A stretch of DNA of 5,681 bases, from the NCBI GenBank assembly GCA_004322325.1, contig SCTP01000155.1:1-5681 (forward strand), given 5' to 3'. Made by a program: the position numbers and the translations under genes. Under the pieces are notes generated by a model. The model searched no databases. It was not told where the DNA came from and saw nothing but the letters and a program-made list of their open reading frames with translations. Each line of letters starts with the position of its first letter. Within the stretch, counting starts at the first letter, position 1. This document shows positions 1-5,681 of the stretch, piece by piece. Source of the stretch: Gammaproteobacteria bacterium (GTDB lineage Bacteria > Pseudomonadota > Gammaproteobacteria > DSM-16500).

Positions 1-272
1 CGCGCATCGGGATCGCCTTTTCTGGCTAGACGCCCATAATGCACTTCTTCTTCGGCTGTTAATAAAGGTGAGAAACCAATTTCTTTCAGATAAAGCTGCG
101 TAGGATCACCAGAATGAGAAACACTGGGTTTCACTTCCACTTTTACTTCTTTCTTTAACTCCTCTTTTTCAGATTCTTTTTCCGCTTCTAATTCTTCAAG
201 TGTCGGCTCGTCTTCGACAACGGAAACATTACCTTTCCCGCTTGGCTCCTGCCCTTTCTTGCGTTTTGACAT
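1..272 (-). CDS. rpoS: RNA polymerase sigma factor RpoS, N-terminal part (cut by window edge)
   Basis: This is the N-terminal 90 residues of the stationary-phase/general-stress sigma factor, which directs core RNA polymerase to stress promoters. From about residue 56 the sequence ([20 protein letters not shown], then a LARKGD stretch) is the diagnostic sigma region 1.2 of RpoS; E. coli RpoS has [20 protein letters not shown]. Residues 1-54 do not resemble the E. coli RpoS N-terminus. They are a Lys/Glu-rich low-complexity segment that opens with a basic SKRKKG patch. The start ATG at 272-270 lies 3 nt after the nlpD stop. An AAGGA ribosome site sits 6 nt upstream, inside the last nlpD codons, so translation is probably coupled to nlpD. 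The frame is open to the left edge, and regions 2 to 4 lie outside the window. Family assignment is strong, and the nlpD neighbour supports RpoS over RpoD or RpoH. Confidence 0.95.
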   Translation of the reverse strand, partial: MSKRKKGQEPSGKGNVSVVEDEPTLEELEAEKESEKEELKKEVKVEVKPSVSHSGDPTQLYLKEIGFSPLLTAEEEVHYGRLARKGDPDA

Positions 273-275
273 ACC

Positions 276-830
276 TTATCCTTTCATTATAAAAGAAACT
301 GGGTCAATCGGTTTACCCGCCCGGCGTATCTCAAAATACAGCATAACTTGATCTGCACCGGTCTTGCCCATTTCGGCAATTTTTTGTCCGCCCCTGACCC
401 ATTCACCTTCTTTAATAAAAATAACACGATTATGCGCGTACGCAGAAAGATATTGACGATTATGCTTAAGAATAATCAAGTTACCATACCCACGCAAACC
501 GCTCCCACAATAGACTACTTGCCCACTCGCCGCTGCATAAATGGGCTCTCCCAGCGACCCCATAATATTCACCCCTTTCTGCGCTAGGATGACTTTTCCT
601 CGGGCAGGCCATGTCCAAGAAGAAGCCACTGGCGTAATCGCCGCCGGCGCAGGGGATAAGGGCTTATTTTGGACACGTTGTACGATAGGTTCAATGCTAC
701 TGATTTCGGTAACAGGCGCATAAGTGGGTTCATTATTACAAGCAGTAAGAAAAGAGAAAGCCGCGCTTGCTACTATGCAAGCTCGCCACAATCCCTGTTT
801 TATCACCCTACCTGCAATGATTCTGCCCAT
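276..830 (-). CDS. nlpD: NlpD-like lipoprotein with degenerate LytM (M23) domain, no LysM
   Basis: This is probably an outer-membrane lipoprotein that activates a septal N-acetylmuramoyl-L-alanine amidase (AmiC in E. coli) during daughter-cell separation. In the 184-residue frame, a signal peptide ends in the lipobox LTAC (lipidated Cys31). A Pro/Ala-rich linker of about 40 residues follows, then a LytM/M23 domain from about residue 72 to the end, with [11 protein letters not shown] and LSAYAHN as in E. coli NlpD. The zinc ligands of active M23 peptidases are lost: the HxxxD site reads QKGVN (Gln84, Asn88) and the HxH site reads MLY (163-165). It is therefore an activator, not a hydrolase, like other NlpD/EnvC proteins. 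The E. coli protein is about twice as long because it carries a LysM domain; there is no room for one here. The boundary given is the longest ATG frame. I favour the GTG at 806 (176 aa), which gives a typical short basic n-region (MIKQGLWR) and a 4-nt GTGA overlap with surE. The gene precedes rpoS, the classical NlpD context. Confidence 0.9.
   Translation of the reverse strand: MGRIIAGRVIKQGLWRACIVASAAFSFLTACNNEPTYAPVTEISSIEPIVQRVQNKPLSPAPAAITPVASSWTWPARGKVILAQKGVNIMGSLGEPIYAAASGQVVYCGSGLRGYGNLIILKHNRQYLSAYAHNRVIFIKEGEWVRGGQKIAEMGKTGADQVMLYFEIRRAGKPIDPVSFIMKG
279..283 (-). promoter_or_regulatory. Ribosome binding site of rpoS
   Basis: AAGGA lies on the minus strand within the last two sense codons of nlpD, with a 6-nt spacer (278-273) to the rpoS ATG. 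It fixes the rpoS start. It also means a ribosome terminating on nlpD covers the rpoS initiation region, which would favour coupled translation. The coupling is an inference. Confidence 0.75.
803..806 (-). promoter_or_regulatory. GTGA stop/start overlap of surE and nlpD (probable nlpD start)
   Basis: On the minus strand the surE stop TGA (805-803) overlaps an in-frame nlpD GTG codon (806-804). A GCAGG-type Shine-Dalgarno match ends 4 nt upstream. This is the usual architecture of termination-reinitiation coupling. The alternative ATG at 830 has only an AGG abutting it and would overlap surE by 28 nt. Confidence 0.55.
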
Positions 831-1558
831 CCTGATAACTCATCAATGACTTTATACTGCGTTAAATCCAAATGTAACGGCGTAATCGATACATAACCGG
901 CGTTAACAGCATAAAAATCCGTTCCCGGCCCCGCATCTTGTTCCGGACCAGGCTGCCCGACCCAGTAAATCTTGCGACCACGAGGGTCCAACGCCTTGAC
1001 GGTAGGCTCCGCTTTATGACGCGTACCTAATCGCGTTACTTGAATCCCCTTTAATTCCGTAAAAGGCATATCAGGAACATTCACATTCATAATCGTATCA
1101 AATGATAGCGGTGTTTCTCGTAAACGCTCCACTAAAATCTTCGCCACTTGCGCTGCCGTCTCATAATGCGCACAGCGAGGGCCAGCCAGTGAAATGGCGA
1201 TCGACGGGAGGCCAAGAAAGCGCCCTTCTGTCGCCGCCGCAACGGTGCCTGAATAAAGCACATCGTCACTCAGATTAGACCCTTCATTAATCCCCGAAAC
1301 TACCATATCCGGCATTTCTTTCAACAACCCCGTCACCGCCAAGTGCACACAATCCGTGGGCGTACCAGTCACACTGTAAAAACCATTCACCGCCGTCACC
1401 ACACGCAACGGCTGATCCAGCGTCAACGAGTTACTCACGCCGCTGCGATTTCGATCCGGTGCGACCACCGTAATATCAGCAAATTTACCTAAAGCATTTG
1501 CAAGATGCGATAAACCAGGTGCATGCACGCCATCATCGTTACTGATTAAAATTTTCAT
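803..1558 (-). CDS. surE: 5'/3'-nucleotidase SurE
   Basis: This is a cytoplasmic, divalent-metal-dependent nucleoside monophosphate phosphatase of the SurE family (also acting on 3'-nucleotides and short polyphosphate in E. coli), linked to stationary-phase survival. The 251 residues match the usual length (E. coli 253). The N-terminus [10 protein letters not shown] carries the metal-binding pair Asp8-Asp9. Ser39 lies in the APDRNRSG loop. The SGINEGSN motif supplies Asn91 and Asn95, followed by the hallmark [15 protein letters not shown] segment. The ATG has an AAGG ribosome site 6 nt upstream and lies 12 nt after the ftsB stop. Downstream it overlaps nlpD. In E. coli and many relatives the isoaspartyl methyltransferase gene pcm sits between surE and nlpD; it is absent here. 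The assignment is very secure. Confidence 0.97.
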   Translation of the reverse strand: MKILISNDDGVHAPGLSHLANALGKFADITVVAPDRNRSGVSNSLTLDQPLRVVTAVNGFYSVTGTPTDCVHLAVTGLLKEMPDMVVSGINEGSNLSDDVLYSGTVAAATEGRFLGLPSIAISLAGPRCAHYETAAQVAKILVERLRETPLSFDTIMNVNVPDMPFTELKGIQVTRLGTRHKAEPTVKALDPRGRKIYWVGQPGPEQDAGPGTDFYAVNAGYVSITPLHLDLTQYKVIDELSGWAESLQVG

Positions 1559-1564
1559 ACGCTA

Positions 1565-1568
1565 CCTT
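1565..1568 (-). promoter_or_regulatory. Ribosome binding site of surE
   Basis: AAGG on the minus strand, 6 nt before the surE ATG, lies within the 12-nt gap between the ftsB stop and surE. It supports the chosen SurE start, which also gives the canonical [10 protein letters not shown] terminus. Confidence 0.65.
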
Positions 1569-1570
1569 AC

Positions 1571-3886
<2,316 letters not shown>

Positions 3887-3890
3887 GAAA

Positions 3891-4940
3891 CTAGTGCACC
3901 CAATCGTAAAGTAATGTATTCGTCTCGCCATCTTGTGATTTGAATTGCAGATGATTGCCTATTGAAGCATGCTCTTGAAAAGTCGTCAGAGAACCACGCA
4001 CCAGCACAGATAATTCCACCTGACTTCCATTGACCTGCATCAACTGTACTTGCTGCACCACCGGTGCGAGTTGTTTAAGGTATTGGATCAACTGAGCCAA
4101 ATCATCCCGTTGAATAACATTCGCCACTTCTAATTTTAACCAAAGCTGCGGCGCATCCGTTGGTTTCACCACATAATGCTTGGCCAACGTCTGACTAACT
4201 TGGTTAAGCATATTCATCACGACATCATTGGTCGTTTTACCTGCTATTTGCCAATCCCAATGATCTTCCCCTAACACCAACTGCCATTGACTCTGAAAGC
4301 CATTATTCCCATCTGGCTGAATATTCCCGACTAACAACGCATCCGGCATATAACGCTGCCCCGCTGCTTGGAGCACTGGCAAAGCCATCGTGCTGACATC
4401 ATTGGGCGAGACTTTATTCATATCATCAACATCCATCATCGGGAAAATCAGCGGCAACCCATACTTTTTCCCCTGATCCTTCATCATCCCCAAGATCGTA
4501 TCCGGCGATTCGCTACCAATGATTTCGACGGCTTGTTTGTCATTAGTCGATGCCACCCAGGCTAAAATCAGCGGCCGGCTTTCACCCCAATACGCAATAC
4601 CCGCTTTTTTTAACAAATTATTAATGCCTGCTTTATCGTAGCGAATTTGTAGTAAATATTGCGCGGCTGACGCAGAAGGCGTGGCGTAACTATATTCTTG
4701 CACGTAATAACTCGCTCGCTTGACGGCGTTTTTAATGACTGGATTTTTGCCCACCTCAGGATCACCGCTCACTTTCATCAATACCTCAATCAACCCCGCT
4801 GTCGCGGCTTGATCCCGTTCATCGTCAGATTGAGCGGTCACGGGGATATCAGCCTCATAGAGACTCGATACTTTGACGGCAAAAGCTGACGTGATCGGAA
4901 GGAAAACCAACAGGATCAGTGCGAGGAATAAATTTTTCAT
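3891..4940 (-). CDS. Secreted DUF2066 domain-containing protein
   Basis: This is an exported protein of unknown function from the DUF2066 family of proteobacteria. With the ATG at 4940 it has 349 residues. It opens with a clear Sec signal peptide (MKN, hydrophobic 4-16, likely cleavage after SAFA at residue 21). The family core follows: LYEADIPV near residue 27, the VLMKVSGD segment near 53, an ASYYVQEYSY block near 76, LLQIRYD near 96 and AYWGESRPLILAWVA at 116-130. There are no further membrane spans, so it is probably periplasmic. DUF2066 genes are, to my knowledge, often found near hda in gammaproteobacteria, which fits. Starts at TTG 4952 or ATG 4949 are also open, but an AGGA at 4956-4953 is too close to either. 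Its 12-nt spacing to 4940 is long yet better, and MKN is a more typical signal start. It is the first gene of the minus-strand run, behind the best promoter. No catalytic motif could be recognised. Confidence 0.85.
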   Translation of the reverse strand: MKNLFLALILLVFLPITSAFAVKVSSLYEADIPVTAQSDDERDQAATAGLIEVLMKVSGDPEVGKNPVIKNAVKRASYYVQEYSYATPSASAAQYLLQIRYDKAGINNLLKKAGIAYWGESRPLILAWVASTNDKQAVEIIGSESPDTILGMMKDQGKKYGLPLIFPMMDVDDMNKVSPNDVSTMALPVLQAAGQRYMPDALLVGNIQPDGNNGFQSQWQLVLGEDHWDWQIAGKTTNDVVMNMLNQVSQTLAKHYVVKPTDAPQLWLKLEVANVIQRDDLAQLIQYLKQLAPVVQQVQLMQVNGSQVELSVLVRGSLTTFQEHASIGNHLQFKSQDGETNTLLYDWVH

Positions 4941-5064
4941 ACAAATCATCAATCCTAAGAAAATTGCTCCTATTATAGCGTAAGAATAGAATCCATCTCA
5001 AAATTTGTTACAGCGGGATGAATGTGATAAATTTGCACTCCCAAAACAGCGCCGGTAACTCATC
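4941..5064. other. Divergent intergenic region
   Basis: This non-coding stretch separates the leftward operon from the rightward ArnT-like gene. It contains a good minus-strand sigma-70 promoter (4972-5001). On the plus strand there are only weak -10-like matches: TAGAAT at 4986-4991, and GATAAA at 5026-5031 preceded by TG. It also has two AAATTTG direct repeats (5001-5007, 5029-5035) 28 nt apart. No hairpin with a T-tract, and no small ORF with a ribosome site, was seen. Confidence 0.7.
4972..5001 (-). promoter_or_regulatory. Sigma-70-type promoter of the DUF2066-hda-eno-ftsB-surE-nlpD-rpoS run
   Basis: On the minus strand, TTGAGA (5001-4996; 5 of 6 to consensus) is followed by an 18-nt spacer and a perfect TATAAT (4977-4972). 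The predicted start of transcription is an A near 4965, giving a leader of about 25 nt to the DUF2066 ATG. It is the only convincing promoter I see for the seven minus-strand genes. Confidence 0.7.
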
Positions 5065-5681
5065 ATGGTCGTGCAGCGAGCTAAACAAAATCCTTCTTCC
5101 TGGTGGGTCGACAGCTTATTTCTCCTGTTTATTTTAGGAGGCTTATTTTTTATTCTGCTGGGCGTCCGACCGCTTTTTGTCCCCGATGAAGGCCGCTATG
5201 CTGAAATCGCCCGCGAAATGACTGTCACGCACGATTACGTCACCCCCTATCTCAATGGGATTAAATATTTCGAAAAACCCGCCCTATTTTATTGGCTAGG
5301 CGCTGCAGCGATTAAACTCGGTGGTCTCCAACTGTGGTCTATTCGCAGCGTCAATGCGTTCATCAGCCTACTCGGCTGCTTACTCACTTACGTCACAGCA
5401 CGCAAACTCTATGGTCGCCTCACTGGCTTATTAGCCGCACTCATCTTAGGAACCAGCACCCTCTATTTCGTCATGACACACATGGTGAGCCTCGACTTAC
5501 CCGTCACCGTCTTTTTTACTGCCAGCCTCTATGCCTTTTTACTGGCTTACCCGCAACCCATGGGAATTAAACGACGTGCTTATTTCTGGGGAGCCGCTGC
5601 AGCAGCTGCCTTGGCTGTTCTTACCAAGGGCTTGATTGGGATTGTCTTCCCCGCCATGATCATCGGCGCATGGCTGAAAGT
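5065..5681 (+). CDS. ArnT-like GT-C membrane glycosyltransferase, N-terminal part (cut by window edge)
   Basis: This is an integral inner-membrane glycosyltransferase of the GT39/GT83 (PMT/ArnT) type, which moves a sugar from an undecaprenyl-phosphate carrier to lipid A or another periplasmic acceptor. The frame opens at ATG 5065, with an in-frame TAA at 5056 just upstream, and stays open for 205 codons to the window edge. A first membrane span covers about residues 17-38. The periplasmic motif PDEGRYAEIAREM (40-52) and FEKPALFYWL (69-78) follow. Further hydrophobic spans lie near 97-112, 120-136, 145-160 and 173-190. Asp41, Lys71 and Asp144 keep the spacing I recall for Asp55, Lys85 and Asp158 of Cupriavidus ArnT. 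The usual DEAR is DEGR here. The substrate cannot be told from this part: Ara4N is one option, but many homologues transfer other sugars, so no symbol is given. The ribosome site is weak (a GG about 9 nt upstream). Confidence 0.88.
   Translation, partial: MVVQRAKQNPSSWWVDSLFLLFILGGLFFILLGVRPLFVPDEGRYAEIAREMTVTHDYVTPYLNGIKYFEKPALFYWLGAAAIKLGGLQLWSIRSVNAFISLLGCLLTYVTARKLYGRLTGLLAALILGTSTLYFVMTHMVSLDLPVTVFFTASLYAFLLAYPQPMGIKRRAYFWGAAAAAALAVLTKGLIGIVFPAMIIGAWLK

Noticed and set aside
348..896. Three overlapping plus-strand open frames across nlpD and the end of surE
   Set aside because: They are antisense to well-supported genes, have no family resemblance or good ribosome sites, and overlap each other.
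3887..3931. N-terminal extension of hda by 15 residues
   Set aside because: It would overlap the upstream gene by 41 nt, and the ATG at 3886 gives exactly the E. coli Hda length with the clamp motif near the terminus.
4368..4889. Plus-strand open frames antisense to the DUF2066 gene
   Set aside because: They lie in shadow of a gene with signal peptide and family motifs, and contain His/Arg-rich sequence typical of antisense translation.
4986..5031. Plus-strand promoter for the ArnT-like gene
   Set aside because: TAGAAT (4986) and TG-T-GATAAA (5023) are possible -10 elements, but neither has a convincing -35 at 16-18 nt, so no specific promoter is called.
5023..5038. CRP-like site TGTGA-N6-TGCAC upstream of the ArnT-like gene
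   Set aside because: Only the left half matches the TGTGA-N6-TCACA consensus; the right half does not.
5334..5570. Open frame on the plus strand inside the ArnT-like gene in another frame
   Set aside because: The 5065 frame shows conserved GT-C motifs and membrane spans throughout; the inner frame is His/Arg/Leu-rich with no family match.

Overview
The window looks like ordinary core chromosome of a gammaproteobacterium. The surE-nlpD-rpoS order, the FtsB/Hda/DUF2066 set and the protein sequences all fit that class. The A+T-leaning composition, the stripped-down NlpD, and the absence of pcm and of ispD/ispF/truD from this neighbourhood would suit a reduced lineage such as the Legionellales/Coxiellaceae. 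That placement is an inference from gene content, not a database result.

Layout. Seven genes lie head-to-tail on the minus strand, read from right to left. They are a secreted DUF2066 protein (3891-4940), hda (3185-3886), eno (1852-3165), ftsB (1571-1855), surE (803-1558), nlpD (276-806 or 276-830) and the 5' part of rpoS (1-272, cut by the window edge). Every junction is an overlap or a gap of at most 19 nt. No terminator was seen. The only convincing promoter is a TTGAGA-18-TATAAT pair at 4972-5001, just upstream of the DUF2066 gene. On the plus strand a divergently transcribed membrane glycosyltransferase of the ArnT/GT-C type starts at 5065 and runs off the right edge. The 124-nt divergent intergenic region (4941-5064) is the only substantial non-coding stretch.

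How the genes work together. The operon-like run joins replication-initiation control (Hda), glycolysis (enolase), septum formation (FtsB), nucleotide and stress metabolism (SurE), septal amidase activation (NlpD) and the stationary-phase sigma factor (RpoS). Two 4-nt overlaps suggest translational coupling: ATGA for eno/ftsB and a probable GTGA for surE/nlpD. In E. coli, ftsB and surE-pcm-nlpD-rpoS are neighbours, separated by ispD-ispF-truD. Here those intervening genes are missing and eno-hda-DUF2066 is fused upstream.

I found no RNA gene, mobile element, CRISPR array or evident novel system. The points worth a second look are start-site corrections, a minimal NlpD without LysM, a charged replacement N-terminus on RpoS, Hda motif variants, and the possible co-transcription of housekeeping genes with rpoS.
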